44,469 nt of DNA from Planctomycetota bacterium (GTDB lineage: Bacteria; Planctomycetota; Planctomycetia; Pirellulales; Pirellulaceae): contig JAPLNJ010001180.1 of the NCBI GenBank assembly GCA_026692885.1, positions 1 to 44,469 on the forward strand. The letters run 5' to 3'. Both the position numbers and the translations under genes were made by a program. Under the pieces are notes generated by a model. That model saw only the letters and a program-made list of their open reading frames with translations, was not told the origin of the DNA and did not search any database. This document shows positions 24,384-33,983 of this stretch, piece by piece (position 1 is the first letter of the stretch; every line of letters starts with the position of its first letter).

Positions 24384-27215
24384 ATGTCCCGCAAATCTCA
24401 CCAGTATGTCTTGCCGGGTTTCGGAGACGATGCCGACGCCGCGTCTGTCCAGGCCGATTCGGCCGCTGAGCCACTGCTGGCTCCGCCGACCCCATCCGTC
24501 GACCGGACGGTCTACGTGGTGGACTCCCACTCGCTGATTTATCAGGTCTTCCACGCGCTGCCGGAGATGAGCAGCCCCTCCGGTCAACCGGTGGGTGCGG
24601 TGCATGGATTCATCCGGGATCTGGTCGACCTGTTGGAACGTAAGCAGCCAAACTACCTGTTCTGTGCCTTCGACCTACCGGGGCCGACGTTCCGCGACGC
24701 GCTGTATGACCAGTACAAGGCGGACCGGGCGGAGATGCCGGACGCATTGCGACCGCAGTTCCCGCAGATCCGCCGGATGCTGGAGGCGATGGGGGTTCCG
24801 ATCCTGGAGTGTCCGGGCTACGAGGCCGACGATGTGCTTGCCACGCTGGCCAAGCAAGCGGAACAACAGGGCCTGCTGTGCTACCTCGTGACCAATGACA
24901 AGGACTGTAGGCAACTGATTACCGATCGTGTCCGCGTCTACAACATTCGCAAGGATGAGGTGTTCGACGCTACGGCGCTGCAGGCCGAGTGGGGCGTCCG
25001 TCCTGATCAGGTGGTCGATTTCCAGTCGCTGGTCGGCGATTCCGTGGACAACGTCCCTGGGATCGCCTCGATCGGTCCGAAGACGGCTCGCGAATTGCTG
25101 GCGCAGTACCAGACCTTGGAGGGCGTCCTGGAGCATGCGGCGGAGGTCACCAACGCGAAACGACGGGAGCACCTGCTACAAGGCCGAGACGTCGCCCTGT
25201 TGAGCCGCCAATTGGTACGGTTGGTCGACAACGTACCGGTGACGGTGGATTGGGAGGCCGGCCGACCGCGGCGTTTCGATCGGCAGCGGGTGCTGGAATT
25301 GTCCCAGGAGTTCGGTTTTCGGCGGCTGGCGGAGCGGCTCGAAAGACTCGCGACCGTGGACGCCGGTGCGACGACGGCCGTGTCGCCAGCCTGGGCGGCA
25401 GACTACCGTACGGTGAGCACACTCGCAGAACTCCAGGAACTGGTGCGCGAGTTGTCGTCGCAGCGACGGGTGTCCGTGGACACCGAGACCACCTCGACCA
25501 ATCCGCGGTTTGCGGAGCTAGTCGGCTACTCGTTCGCGTGGCGCGAGGGACTGGCGTACTACGTCCCGGTGCGGGCACCGGCGGGTGACCCGCAACTGGA
25601 TCCGGAAACGGTCCGGGCGGTGTTACAGCCGGTGCTGGAGAATCCCCAGATCAAGAAAATCGGGCAGAACATCAAGTACGACATGGTGGTGTTGCGGGGA
25701 GCGGGAATCCAGTTGTGCGGCGCCGGCTTCGATACGATGGTCGCCGATTACTTGATCGACCCCGGCGAGCGGAACCACAATCTGGACGATTTGGCCAAAC
25801 GTTTCCTGGACCATGCCACGATCAAGATCGGCGCGCTGATCGGGACGGGAAAGAACCAGCAGCGGATGGACCAGGTGCCCGTCGCGCTCGTCACGCCGTA
25901 TGCTGCCGAGGATGCGGACGTGGCGTTGCGGCTGGCAGGCATCTTGGAGCAGCGACTGGAGCAGGCCGGACTGACGGCCCTGTTCCAGCAGCTGGAGATG
26001 CCTCTGATTGAGGTGTTGGCCGAACTGGAGTTCAACGGGATCAAAGTGGACGTGCCCCGGCTGACGGAGTTGGGCCAGCGTTTCGGGCAGCGGATGGAAG
26101 CCTTGCAAGGCGAGATCTACGAACTGGCGGGCGAACCGTTTAACATCGATTCGCGAAATCAACTGGCGGATGTGCTGTTCCGGAAGCTGGGGCTGCCGAT
26201 CACCAAGAAGACCAAGACCGGGCCGAGCACGGACGCCGCCGTGTTGGAGGACTTAGCCCCCCAACATCCCCTGCCGGCGAAGATCATCGAGTATCGTCAG
26301 TTCGCCAAGCTCAAGAATACCTACGTCGATGGGTTGATCGCCTTGGTGCATCCGCGCACAGGCCGCGTGCACACCTCGTTCAAGCAAGACGTCACGGCCA
26401 CCGGCCGCCTGAGTTCGACGGAACCCAATCTGCAGAATATTCCGATCCGCACCGAAACCGGGCGGGAAATTCGCTCGGCGTTTCTGCCGGGCGAGCCGGG
26501 CTGGAAGCTGCTGACGGCCGATTACTCGCAGATCGAGTTGCGGGTGCTAGCTCACTGCTCGGCCGATGCCGCGTTGCAACAGGCGTTTGCCGAGGACCAG
26601 GACATCCATGCGCGGGTGGCCGGCGAGGTGTACGGCGTGTCGTTGGCGGACGTCACACGCGAGATGCGCCGCAGTGCGAAGGCGGTCAACTTCGGGGTGA
26701 TTTACGGACAGAGTCCGTTTGGCTTGGCTAAGGCTTTGGGCATCGACCAGGATCAGGCCGCCCAGTTTATCGAAGCGTATTTTGCCCGCTACCCGGGGGT
26801 GAAAGAGTTTATGGCACGGACTCTGGCGGAATGCCGTAGAACCGGGTATGTTAACACGATCCTTGGACGACGCCGCGCCGTGCAGGGCGTGCGTGACCCT
26901 TCCAGTCTGGGTGATTCGAGCCAGAGGAACCTGCCTGAGCGAATCGCCATCAACACCGTCATTCAGGGTTCGGCGGCAGATCTGATCAAGAAGGCGATGG
27001 TCCACGTCTACCAACGGATGCGTTGCGCCCGGTTGCAGGCGCGCATGTTGTTGCAGATACACGACGAACTGGTGTTTGAGGTCCCGCCCCACGAGCTCGA
27101 TCAACTGGCCGCTTTGGTCGGACAAGAAATGACTTCGGTCGAACGACTGAGCGTGCCCTTGAAAGTGGACCTCAAGGTTGGCGTCAACTGGGCCGAATGT
27201 GAGGTGTGGAGTTGA
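24384..27215 (+). CDS. polA: DNA polymerase I
   Basis: 943 residues. All three domains are present. The 5'-3' exonuclease (about residues 40-330) has YVVDSHSLIYQVFHALP, YEADDVLATLA, TNDKDCRQLI and SLVGDSVDNVPGI. The 3'-5' proofreading domain keeps its acidic residues (DTETT near 366, GQNIKYDM, YAAEDADV). The polymerase domain has ATGRLSSTEPNLQNIPIR, motif A DYSQIELRVLAH near 713, motif B RRSAKAVNFGVIYGQ near 767 and motif C HDELVFE near 893. The enzyme fills gaps and removes RNA primers in replication and repair. About 40 residues precede the usual start (MSRKSHQYVLPGFGDDAD), an extension seen in planctomycete orthologues. The stop overlaps the coaE start by ten bases. Confidence 0.98.
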   Translation: MSRKSHQYVLPGFGDDADAASVQADSAAEPLLAPPTPSVDRTVYVVDSHSLIYQVFHALPEMSSPSGQPVGAVHGFIRDLVDLLERKQPNYLFCAFDLPGPTFRDALYDQYKADRAEMPDALRPQFPQIRRMLEAMGVPILECPGYEADDVLATLAKQAEQQGLLCYLVTNDKDCRQLITDRVRVYNIRKDEVFDATALQAEWGVRPDQVVDFQSLVGDSVDNVPGIASIGPKTARELLAQYQTLEGVLEHAAEVTNAKRREHLLQGRDVALLSRQLVRLVDNVPVTVDWEAGRPRRFDRQRVLELSQEFGFRRLAERLERLATVDAGATTAVSPAWAADYRTVSTLAELQELVRELSSQRRVSVDTETTSTNPRFAELVGYSFAWREGLAYYVPVRAPAGDPQLDPETVRAVLQPVLENPQIKKIGQNIKYDMVVLRGAGIQLCGAGFDTMVADYLIDPGERNHNLDDLAKRFLDHATIKIGALIGTGKNQQRMDQVPVALVTPYAAEDADVALRLAGILEQRLEQAGLTALFQQLEMPLIEVLAELEFNGIKVDVPRLTELGQRFGQRMEALQGEIYELAGEPFNIDSRNQLADVLFRKLGLPITKKTKTGPSTDAAVLEDLAPQHPLPAKIIEYRQFAKLKNTYVDGLIALVHPRTGRVHTSFKQDVTATGRLSSTEPNLQNIPIRTETGREIRSAFLPGEPGWKLLTADYSQIELRVLAHCSADAALQQAFAEDQDIHARVAGEVYGVSLADVTREMRRSAKAVNFGVIYGQSPFGLAKALGIDQDQAAQFIEAYFARYPGVKEFMARTLAECRRTGYVNTILGRRRAVQGVRDPSSLGDSSQRNLPERIAINTVIQGSAADLIKKAMVHVYQRMRCARLQARMLLQIHDELVFEVPPHELDQLAALVGQEMTSVERLSVPLKVDLKVGVNWAECEVWS

Positions 27216-27823
27216 TTTTGATCGGTGTCGTGGGCGGAATCGCCAGTGGCAAGAGTGAGGTCAGCGGAGCCTTGCAACGGCTGGGTGCCAAGCTCGTGGA
27301 CGCCGATCGGATCGGTCACGAGGTACTGGAAGACCCTGAGGTGAAAGCGGCCATCGGCCAGCGCTGGGGCGGGGAAGTCTTTGACGCCCACGGCCTGGTG
27401 GATCGTCGCCGAGTCGCGGGCATCGTGTTTGCTGCGCCGCCCAAAGGGCCCGAAGAACTGACATTCCTGGAACAATGGACGCATCCTCGCATCGGTCAGC
27501 GGTTGCGCGAGCAGATCGCGGAATGGGCCCGCACAGGGCGCGTCAAGGCGGCCGTTTTGGACGCTCCCATGCTGCTCAAGGCGGGTTGGGACACGTTCTG
27601 CGATCGGCTCTTGTTTGTGGACGCGCCGCGCGAGCAACGGCTCGCACGAGCGCGCCGTCGCGGCTGGAACGAAGCGGAATACGACGCGCGCGAGGCGGCC
27701 CAGGAGTCCTTGGCCCTGAAGCGGTCTCGTGCCAACGCGATCATCGACAATTCGTCCTCCCTGGAGTACACCTTCGCGCAAGTGGATCAATTCTGGCGTT
27801 CCCATGTTGAACCTGGCCTGTGA
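27206..27823 (+). CDS. coaE: Dephospho-CoA kinase
   Basis: 205 residues from a GTG at 27206 inside the end of polA, preceded by GTGAGGT; a TTG six bases on is an alternative. The protein phosphorylates dephospho-CoA at the ribose 3' position, the last step of coenzyme A synthesis. It has the P-loop VGGIASGKSEV (GGIASGKS at residues 10-17), KLVDADRIGHEVLEDPEV, the lid segment LEQWTHPRIGQRLREQI and VLDAPMLLKAGWDTFCDRLL. The C-terminal RSRANAIIDNSSSLEYTFAQ matches the ADxVIDNsGs motif, with Asn-Ala in place of Ala-Asp. Length is normal. Translation is probably coupled to polA. Confidence 0.95.
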   Translation: MELILIGVVGGIASGKSEVSGALQRLGAKLVDADRIGHEVLEDPEVKAAIGQRWGGEVFDAHGLVDRRRVAGIVFAAPPKGPEELTFLEQWTHPRIGQRLREQIAEWARTGRVKAAVLDAPMLLKAGWDTFCDRLLFVDAPREQRLARARRRGWNEAEYDAREAAQESLALKRSRANAIIDNSSSLEYTFAQVDQFWRSHVEPGL

Positions 27824-27887
27824 GACCAGCCGACAGAAATAGCGTACCCCCACCCGCCCAACACCGAAGCGAGGAAATCCTTGCTTG

Positions 27888-28028
27888 GGCGAGCGGCGGG
27901 AAATAATTTACCCAACTTAATGGTGGATGGTCTCCCTAAACCGTCCCGAATGTAGGATGGTCTTCCAAGACCGTCCCGACCGGCCTGGAAAGACCGATCT
28001 GCAGGTAAGTTATTTCCTGCCGCTCGCC
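27888..28028. repeat. Palindromic repeat between coaE and rho
   Basis: Outer arms GGCGAGCGGCGGGAAATAAT and its near complement GGTAAGTTATTTCCTGCCGC with CTCGCC surround GTAGGATGGTCTTCCAAGAC-type units (two degenerate copies). Loop and arms could fold into a long stem after coaE. The 353-base gap 27824-28176 also contains the rho promoter. Confidence 0.7.
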
Positions 28029-28079
28029 TCGCGATTCGGGCTAGCGGGGACAGCGGGTATTCTTGTTCTGTTCGCTGGC

Positions 28080-28109
28080 TTGACTGCACTACGTCCGTTG
28101 AGGTTATCA
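28080..28109 (+). promoter_or_regulatory. Candidate promoter for rho
   Basis: TTGACT, 18 bases, TTATCA, about 62 bases before the rho ATG. The ribosome-binding site AGGAG (28164-28168) is clear. Confidence 0.35.
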
Positions 28110-28176
28110 CATTGTTCCCACCCTCCGGCGACGCCGTTCGCGCGTCGCCTCAGACTGCCTATCAGGAGTTGTAAGC

Positions 28177-29589
28177 ATGGCTAGATTTCGACGCGCTGAA
28201 CACAATGCCCAAGACGGTGAGCGGGAGCCTCTGTCGCTGGCCGAGGAGTTGGTCGAGGAAGCCGATCGCGGCGGGCCCTCCGATGACGAATCCGATGACC
28301 GCTACGAGAAGATCAAGCAAGGCGAGGTGCATATCGCCGAGCTGCAGAAGCTGAGTATGCAGCAATTGATCGAAGAGGCCCGCAAAGAAAACGTCGCGGA
28401 CGTGGCTGGCATGAAGAAGCAGGATCTGATCTTCAACATCCTCAAAGAACGGGTCAAGATGAACGGGCTGATGTACGGCGAGGGCACACTGGAGATCCTG
28501 CCGGACGGCTTCGGTTTTCTGCGCAGTCCCGACTACCACTACCTCTCCTGCCCGGATGACATCTACGTCTCGCCCAGCCAGATTCGCCGGTTCGGCCTGC
28601 ACACCGGGGCGACCGTCTCCGGCCAAATCCGGCCGCCGAAGGAAAACGAACGGTATTTCGCCTTGCTGCGCGTCGAGGCGATCAACTACCAGGACCCGAA
28701 CCTGCTGTCGGAAAAGATCGGCTTCGATGATTTGACGCCGTTGCACCCGGATACGCGGATCGTCATGGAGTACGACTCTGCCGAAATCTCCACGCGGATC
28801 GTCGACATGATCACGCCGATCGGGTTCGGCCAGCGGGGTCTGATCGTCAGCCCGCCGCGGGCCGGCAAGACGATCCTGCTGCAGCGGATGGCCAAGGCGG
28901 CACTGAAGAACTTCCCGGAAGCCTACATCATCATGCTGTTGATCGACGAGCGCCCGGAAGAGGTGACGGACATGGAGCGGGAGGTCAAGGGGCACAATTG
29001 CGAAGTGATCAGCTCGACGTTCGACGAACCGGCGTCGCGCCATGTGCAGGTTTCGGAGATGGTCATCGAAAAGGCCAAACGCATGGTCGAGTACGGCGTG
29101 GACGTGATCATCTTCCTGGATTCGATTACGCGTCTGGCCCGCGCCTGGAACTCACAATGCCAGCAGTCGGGCAAGATTCTGTCCGGCGGCTTGGACGCCA
29201 ACGCGCTGCAGAACCCCAAGCGGTTCTTCGGCTCGGCGCGGAAGGTCGAGGAAGGCGGCTCGTTGACGATCTTGGCCACGGCCCTGGTCGAGACGGGCAG
29301 TAAGATGGACGAGGTGATCTTCGAGGAATTCAAGGGCACGGGCAACCTGGAAATCGTGCTGGACCGCAAGTTGGTCGACAAACGCATCTGGCCGGCCATC
29401 GACATCAATCGCAGCGGCACGCGCCGCGAAGAAATGCTGATGGACAAGGAGGAATACCGCCGCGTCTGCGTCTTGCGGCGCGTGCTCAACGAGATGAACC
29501 CGCCCGACGCCATGGAACTGCTCGTGTCGCGTCTGCAAAAGGCCAAGACGAACGCGGAGTTCCTGATGAGCATGAACATGAAACAATAA
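28177..29589 (+). CDS. rho: Transcription termination factor Rho
   Basis: 470 residues from ATG 28177 with AGGAG eight bases upstream. Rho is the hexameric RNA-dependent ATPase that ends transcription. The N-terminal acidic extension of ~55 residues precedes the Rho N domain ([19 protein letters not shown]), then the RNA-binding cold-shock-like domain with [19 protein letters not shown] and [14 protein letters not shown]. The ATPase core has P-loop SPPRAGKT (225-232), Walker B-like [16 protein letters not shown], the Q-loop region with [20 protein letters not shown], and the R-loop. It is about 50 residues longer than the E. coli protein because of the acidic start. First gene of a plus run with ribH, nusB and ftsY. 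Confidence 0.98.
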   Translation: MARFRRAEHNAQDGEREPLSLAEELVEEADRGGPSDDESDDRYEKIKQGEVHIAELQKLSMQQLIEEARKENVADVAGMKKQDLIFNILKERVKMNGLMYGEGTLEILPDGFGFLRSPDYHYLSCPDDIYVSPSQIRRFGLHTGATVSGQIRPPKENERYFALLRVEAINYQDPNLLSEKIGFDDLTPLHPDTRIVMEYDSAEISTRIVDMITPIGFGQRGLIVSPPRAGKTILLQRMAKAALKNFPEAYIIMLLIDERPEEVTDMEREVKGHNCEVISSTFDEPASRHVQVSEMVIEKAKRMVEYGVDVIIFLDSITRLARAWNSQCQQSGKILSGGLDANALQNPKRFFGSARKVEEGGSLTILATALVETGSKMDEVIFEEFKGTGNLEIVLDRKLVDKRIWPAIDINRSGTRREEMLMDKEEYRRVCVLRRVLNEMNPPDAMELLVSRLQKAKTNAEFLMSMNMKQ

Positions 29590-29599
29590 AGGAACACGC

Positions 29600-30082
29600 A
29601 TGCCCCACGTTTTTGTCGGTGCGCAGGCCGCAGCCGGTGGTCGTTTTGCGATCGTGGTCTCGCGATATAATGAGTCGATTACCGGCAAGCTGTTATCCGG
29701 CGCGGTGGAAACCTTGCTGTCCCAGGGCGTCGCGGACGACGCCATCGACGTGGCCTGGGTGCCCGGTGCCTGGGAGATTCCCCTGCTCGCACAGCGATTC
29801 GCGGAGTCGCGGAAGTATGCCGCCGTGCTTTGTCTGGGGGCGGTCATCCGTGGCGAGACCACGCACGACGTGCACATTAACCGGCAGGTCAGCTTGAGCC
29901 TCGGACGGATTTCGCTGGAGACCGGGATACCCGTGTTGTTCGGGGTCTTGACCTGCAACAACCTGGAGCAGGCCATCCATCGCTCGGGCGGCAACGTGGG
30001 CAACAAGGGCATCGAGTGTGCGCAAGCCGCCCTGGAAATGGTCAGCCTGCTGGAGCAACTGGGCCGGAATCCAAGATATTAG
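29600..30082 (+). CDS. ribH: 6,7-dimethyl-8-ribityllumazine synthase
   Basis: 160 residues, AAAGGAACACGC before the ATG, ten bases after rho. It condenses a pyrimidine amine with 3,4-dihydroxy-2-butanone 4-phosphate in the penultimate step of riboflavin synthesis and normally forms icosahedral or pentameric shells. Conserved parts are present: [35 protein letters not shown], the [14 protein letters not shown] catalytic region with the proton-shuttling His, and [20 protein letters not shown] with [11 protein letters not shown]. Residue length is typical. It is followed 21 bases later by nusB, a widespread ribH-nusB pairing. Confidence 0.97.
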   Translation: MPHVFVGAQAAAGGRFAIVVSRYNESITGKLLSGAVETLLSQGVADDAIDVAWVPGAWEIPLLAQRFAESRKYAAVLCLGAVIRGETTHDVHINRQVSLSLGRISLETGIPVLFGVLTCNNLEQAIHRSGGNVGNKGIECAQAALEMVSLLEQLGRNPRY

Positions 30083-30103
30083 TCCAGAGATTACGGAGAA
30101 ACC

Positions 30104-30544
30104 ATGTCGCGTCGTAGCCGTGCTCGCGCCGTCGTCTTGCAGGTCCTGTACGAGGACGATCTGAATCCGCGCCATGACTTGCTGGCCAGCGATCAGTTCC
30201 TGCAACGCCGCCTGCGACATGACGAGTCGCTGGTCGAGTTCGCCCGCGAACTGCTGGCGGGCGTCCGTCGCAACCGCCCGGAACTGGATCGGCTGTTGGG
30301 CGAGGCTGCGGCCAATTGGAGCCTGGGACGGATGGCGGTTACGGATCGCAACGCCTTGCGCCTGGGCGCCTACGAGATCGTGTACACACAGACTCCCCCG
30401 CGGGTAGCGATCAACGAGGCGATCGACTTGGCGCGGCGGTTTGGCACGGAGCAGTCGGGCCACTTTGTGAACGGGATCTTGGATCGCTTGCTGCGGGAGC
30501 AGGGACCGGTCTCCGACGAACAGCGAACAGCGAACAGCGTGTAG
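30104..30544 (+). CDS. nusB: Transcription antitermination factor NusB
   Basis: 146 residues, GGAG eight bases before ATG 30104. NusB binds boxA RNA with NusE and promotes antitermination, mainly on rRNA operons. The all-helical fold is seen: SRRSRARAVVLQVLYEDDL at the N-terminus, a central EFARELLAGVRRNRPELDRL and the C-terminal signature LRLGAYEIVYTQTPPRVAIN followed by EAIDLARRFGTEQSGHFVNG. The last residues (SDEQRTANSV) are not conserved and come from a GAACAGCGAACAGCG tandem; the TAG stop is the first three bases of the hairpin repeat that begins at 30541. The native tail may therefore have been replaced by repeat insertion. Confidence 0.96.
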   Translation: MSRRSRARAVVLQVLYEDDLNPRHDLLASDQFLQRRLRHDESLVEFARELLAGVRRNRPELDRLLGEAAANWSLGRMAVTDRNALRLGAYEIVYTQTPPRVAINEAIDLARRFGTEQSGHFVNGILDRLLREQGPVSDEQRTANSV

Positions 30545-30599
30545 GGTGGGCTGTGCCCACCAGGCACAAACCGTTGTGGTGGGCACAGCCCACCCTACG
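30541..30599. repeat. Hairpin repeat (TAGGGTGGGC family), copy 4
   Basis: TAGGGTGGGCTGTGCCCACC and GGTGGGCACAGCCCACCCTA surround a short loop. The TAG at its start is the stop codon of nusB. It may act as a transcription attenuator between nusB and ftsY, but it lacks a T-run. Confidence 0.8.
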
Positions 30600-30697
30600 A
30601 GTTCTTCAGTAGGTTGCTCCGGCGTACCGTTACACGGTCCAATGTCATCCGTCAGCGGACCAGTACAGGTTCTGTCATCCACAATTACGAGATTCCT

Positions 30698-31726
30698 ATG
30701 GGTCTGTTCGATCGATTTCGCAGTAAGTCCGAGACGGAGCCTGCGGCACACGCACTGCCGCCGCAACCGGAGCAGTCGGCCGCGTCAGAGGCGTCCGGCC
30801 AGGAGGGGGTATTCGCCCGCTTCAAGCGTGGGCTGAAGCGGACGGCGCAGCTGCTGAACACCGACCTCCGCGATCTGTTCAAGCAGGAAGGCCGGCTGGT
30901 CGACGACCAGTTCCTGGGAGAACTGTTCGCCATTCTGGTGCGGACCGACATGGGGGCCGGACCGGCGGGCGAAATCCGCGACGAGGTGCAGAGCCTGTAC
31001 CGGGCACGCGTCGTACAAATGGCGGACGTGCTGGGGACGGTGAAGACGAAACTCAAGGAGCTGATGGCTCAGTCCGAGCAGCCCATCGCCTTTGCCGCTA
31101 GCGGCCCTACCGTCATCCTGGTCGTCGGGGTCAACGGCTCCGGCAAGACCACTTCGATCGCCAAACTCGCCCACGCCTTCCACCAGCAGGGCCAGCGGGT
31201 GGTCCTGGGCGCCGGCGATACGTTCCGAGCGGCCGCGGTGGAGCAGTTGACGATTTGGTCGCAGCGCATTGGCGTGGACATCGTCACCGGCGAATCTGGC
31301 AGCGATCCGGCCGCCGTGGCCCACCGCACCGTGGCCAGGGCTTTGGAGACGAACGCCGAGGTCTGCATTCTGGATACGGCCGGCCGCTTGCAGACGCAAG
31401 CCAATCTGATGAACCAGTTGGCCAAGATTCGGCGCGTGATCAGTAAGTTGATTCCCGCAGCGCCGCACGAAGTGCTGCTGGTGCTGGACGCTACGGCGGG
31501 CCAGAACGGTATCAGCCAGGCCAGGGGCTTCTCGGAAGCCGCTGGGTGCACGGGTATCGTGTTAGCCAAACTGGACGGCACCGCCAAAGGCGGCGTCGTC
31601 ATTCCGATTCGCCAGCAGTTCCCTTTGCCGGTGAAATACGTCGGCCTGGGCGAGCGGGTCGAAGATCTGGAACTCTTCAACGTCGACCGGTTCTTGAATG
31701 CGCTTTTTGACGAAGATTCCGGATGA
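30698..31726 (+). CDS. ftsY: Signal recognition particle receptor FtsY
   Basis: 342 residues from the ATG at 30698 (MGLFDRFRSKSE); the frame is open back to 30614, but that part is AT-rich leader without homology. FtsY is the membrane-associated GTPase that receives the SRP-ribosome complex for co-translational insertion. An amphipathic start and short acidic A region are followed by the N domain (VFARFKRGLKRTAQLLNTDL) and the G domain with P-loop GVNGSGKTTSIAKLA (144-158), GAGDTFRAAAVEQL, DTAGRLQTQANLM, KLDGTAKGGVVIPI and GLGERVEDLELF. The A region is short, as in many non-proteobacterial orthologues. It ends the rho-ribH-nusB-ftsY run. Confidence 0.97.
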   Translation: MGLFDRFRSKSETEPAAHALPPQPEQSAASEASGQEGVFARFKRGLKRTAQLLNTDLRDLFKQEGRLVDDQFLGELFAILVRTDMGAGPAGEIRDEVQSLYRARVVQMADVLGTVKTKLKELMAQSEQPIAFAASGPTVILVVGVNGSGKTTSIAKLAHAFHQQGQRVVLGAGDTFRAAAVEQLTIWSQRIGVDIVTGESGSDPAAVAHRTVARALETNAEVCILDTAGRLQTQANLMNQLAKIRRVISKLIPAAPHEVLLVLDATAGQNGISQARGFSEAAGCTGIVLAKLDGTAKGGVVIPIRQQFPLPVKYVGLGERVEDLELFNVDRFLNALFDEDSG

Positions 31727-31889
31727 GCATGGTCGGCGCAGGGCTTTTCCCCCGGTCCGATTGGAACATGTCAACTGTTCTGACGGACCCTACCGATAGG
31801 AAAAGTCGAGCAATCGCACTAGGCCGCGTATGCGGCGATGGCTCTTGCCTGCCCTGAAACCCACGATTGTGAATATCGTCACTACCTCT

Positions 31890-32111
31890 CGTTCCCACGC
31901 TCCGCGTGGGAACGCAAGTGCTTAGACGCTCCGCGTCGTTCCCCCAAGGACGCAGAACGTCCGTAGCTTGCGTTCCGACGCAGAGTGTCGGAACGAGAAA
32001 TCGCTCTGGTTACGAGGCTCTGCCTCGTAATCCACTGGAGACGAGGCCCGCCTCGCCAAAAGACCGGCGGAACCGGCAAGGCAATGCGTTCCCAGACGGA
32101 GCTTGGGAACG
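31890..32111. repeat. Cluster of four REP-like hairpins
   Basis: CGTTCCCACG-type hairpins at 31890-31914, 31971-31995 and 32087-32111 (CGTTCC..GGAACG, loops differ) and a TTACGAGGC..GCCTCGTAA hairpin at 32010-32030. Between 31727 and 32192 no gene is supported; 31745-31806 may also fold (CTTTTCC..GGAAAAG). Confidence 0.75.
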
Positions 32112-32192
32112 ATGGGGTCCAAGATCCTCACAGCCGTGGCCCTGCGAGACACCCAGCCGTTTGAAACACCTTTTGTTTGGGGAGTACCGAAC

Positions 32193-33671
32193 ATGAAGTT
32201 CATCCGTACTACTTTCGCGGTCACCAGCGTCTGGGTGCTCCTGGCAGGTTTTGTCGGGGCCCAGGGCGTGGTGCGTGAAGCGCCCACCGCGCAACCGTGG
32301 TTGTCCAATCCGGGTTACGTGGCCGCGGGACAGGAATCCGCGCAGCCTTCGCCCAGCGATATCGTACGGCCAAGACCGCCGGTCGCCAGCCCACCGTCGG
32401 GCGAGGCGCCGGCGGTCTGCACCTCGTGCGGTAACTCCAGCGGATGCTCGTGTCGGCGTTCCTGCCTGGACTCCTTCCTGTGTCCTGACTGCTGCAAGGT
32501 GGCCGACCTGGGCGACCCGTTCAAAGTGGCAGATGGTTGTTTCTTCAAAGAGCACAACATCCAGGTCGGTGGCTGGCTGGCCCAGAGTTTCACTTGGAAC
32601 CCGGATAGCCCGGCCAACAAGTACAACGGACCGGTCACGTGGACCGACCGATCGAACGAGTACCAGCTGAACGAACTGTACTTCTTCCTCGGCCGTGCCG
32701 CCGACACCAAGGGCTGCGGCTGGGACTATGGTTACCGAGTGGACGCGGTGTACGGCACCAACTACCGCTGGGACACGGCGGTCGGTTTGGAATCGTTCTG
32801 GAACGGTTATTCCGAATACGGCTTCGCGCTGCCGCAGTTGTACGCCGAAGTGGCCGTCAACGACCTCACGATCCGGGCCGGCCATTTCATCTCGCCCGTC
32901 GGTTACTACACCGTGGGCACGGCGAATAACTTCTTCCCCTTCATCCCCTACACCTACCAATACGGCGAACCGTTCACGCACACGGGGATGACGTTCTCGT
33001 ACAAGTTCAGCGACAACTTCACCTGGGCCAACGGCTTTGTCCGGGGCTGGGACAATTTTAATCCGAACAATGCGGTGCCGCACGGCAATCCGAACCTGTC
33101 GTGGTTGTCCAACGCCACTCTGACCCGCGAGAACGGGGACACCCTGGCCTGGGTCGGCCTGTTGGGCCAAGACTACAATGCCGGGTCTGGCGACAGATTC
33201 AGCAACCGCTACTTTCAGACCTTGGTCTATAACAAGAAGTTCTCCGACGACGTGACCGGCGTGCTGCAAAGCGACTTCGGCGCTCAACAAAACGGAGCGG
33301 TAGGAGACAAGCCGGCTTATTGGTACGGCGCAAACTCGTACCTGTACTGGAACCAGACGTGCCGCACGCAGTGGGGCACGAACTTGGAATGGTTCCGCGA
33401 CGAAGAGGGCTTCCGAGTGGGACAGGTACTGCCGTCGCCGGCCAGTCCCGCCGCTCGTGGTTGGAACGCTCCTAACGGGGCTGGCTTTGCCGGCAACTTC
33501 TGGTCGTTTGCGTTTGGCCCGAAGCATTTCTTCACGCCCAACATCTACGGCCGCGCCGCCCTGCGCGTGGACTGGTACGACGGCGCGAAGCCCGGTGGGC
33601 TGAGTCCGTACAACGCGGGTACCAAGGACAGCCAGGAACTCGTAGTGTTCGACGTGGTGGCCACGTTCTAG
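32193..33671 (+). CDS. Planctomycete outer-membrane beta-barrel porin
   Basis: 492 residues from an ATG with GGGGAG eight bases upstream; the frame opens earlier (32103) but that part is repeat. A signal peptide (FIRTTFAVTSVWVLLAGFVG) is followed by a Pro-rich linker and a Cys-rich motif, CTSCGNSSGCSCRRSCLD and LCPDCC, about residues 78-107. The rest alternates polar and aromatic residues in strands typical of a barrel: IQVGGWLAQSFTWNPDSP, NELYFFLGRAADTKG, YGFALPQLYAEVAVNDLTIR, AGHFISPVGYYTVG, and a terminal ELVVFDVVATF ending in Phe, as barrel proteins do. It matches the BBP2-type porins common in planctomycetes. The Cys cluster is unusual for a porin and may form disulfides or bind metal. 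Stands alone. Confidence 0.88.
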   Translation: MKFIRTTFAVTSVWVLLAGFVGAQGVVREAPTAQPWLSNPGYVAAGQESAQPSPSDIVRPRPPVASPPSGEAPAVCTSCGNSSGCSCRRSCLDSFLCPDCCKVADLGDPFKVADGCFFKEHNIQVGGWLAQSFTWNPDSPANKYNGPVTWTDRSNEYQLNELYFFLGRAADTKGCGWDYGYRVDAVYGTNYRWDTAVGLESFWNGYSEYGFALPQLYAEVAVNDLTIRAGHFISPVGYYTVGTANNFFPFIPYTYQYGEPFTHTGMTFSYKFSDNFTWANGFVRGWDNFNPNNAVPHGNPNLSWLSNATLTRENGDTLAWVGLLGQDYNAGSGDRFSNRYFQTLVYNKKFSDDVTGVLQSDFGAQQNGAVGDKPAYWYGANSYLYWNQTCRTQWGTNLEWFRDEEGFRVGQVLPSPASPAARGWNAPNGAGFAGNFWSFAFGPKHFFTPNIYGRAALRVDWYDGAKPGGLSPYNAGTKDSQELVVFDVVATF

Positions 33672-33673
33672 AC

Positions 33674-33928
33674 CTGCGTTACGCCGTCAGCAAACCGACG
33701 GACGCCCGTGTGTTCGCGGCGCCGGCTTTGCCGTACCAAGCTCCGCGTCCCAAGACGTATCGGGCCCGGATTGGCCTGATCGGCTGCGGCGGGATCACTG
33801 CCGCGCACCTGAACGCTTACCGCCAGGCCCGTTACCAAGTCGTCGCGCTGACGGATCAGTATCGTTCGGCGAGTGCCGAGGCTCACACAGGGTCGCCGAC
33901 TGAAGCGTCTGTCGGCAGTTGCTGGTAA
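33674..33928 (+). pseudogene. Stub of a Gfo/Idh/MocA-type oxidoreductase gene
   Basis: An open frame reads LRYAVSKPTDARVFAAPALP, then PKTYRARIGLIGCGGITAAH and LNAYRQARYQVVALTDQYRS. The GLIGCGGIT loop is the N-terminal NAD(P)-binding signature of the family. After about 67 residues the homology ends in HTGSPTEASVGSCW and a stop, just before the toxin-antitoxin module. It lacks the rest of the ~380-residue protein and a clear ATG (GTG at 33710 is possible). Most likely truncated when the module arrived or by deletion. Confidence 0.7.
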
Positions 33929-33983
33929 GCGATGGCGGGACGACGGGCAGGTTTCTCCAGTGAAGTCACGCAGTCCCCTGCCC

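Noticed and set aside
31890..32111. Possible CRISPR array in the hairpin cluster
   Set aside because: Hairpins differ in sequence and spacing; there are no identical direct repeats with unique spacers.
32010..33527. 505-codon minus-strand open frame
   Set aside because: Antisense to the porin, whose signal peptide, Cys motif and barrel strands are unmistakable.
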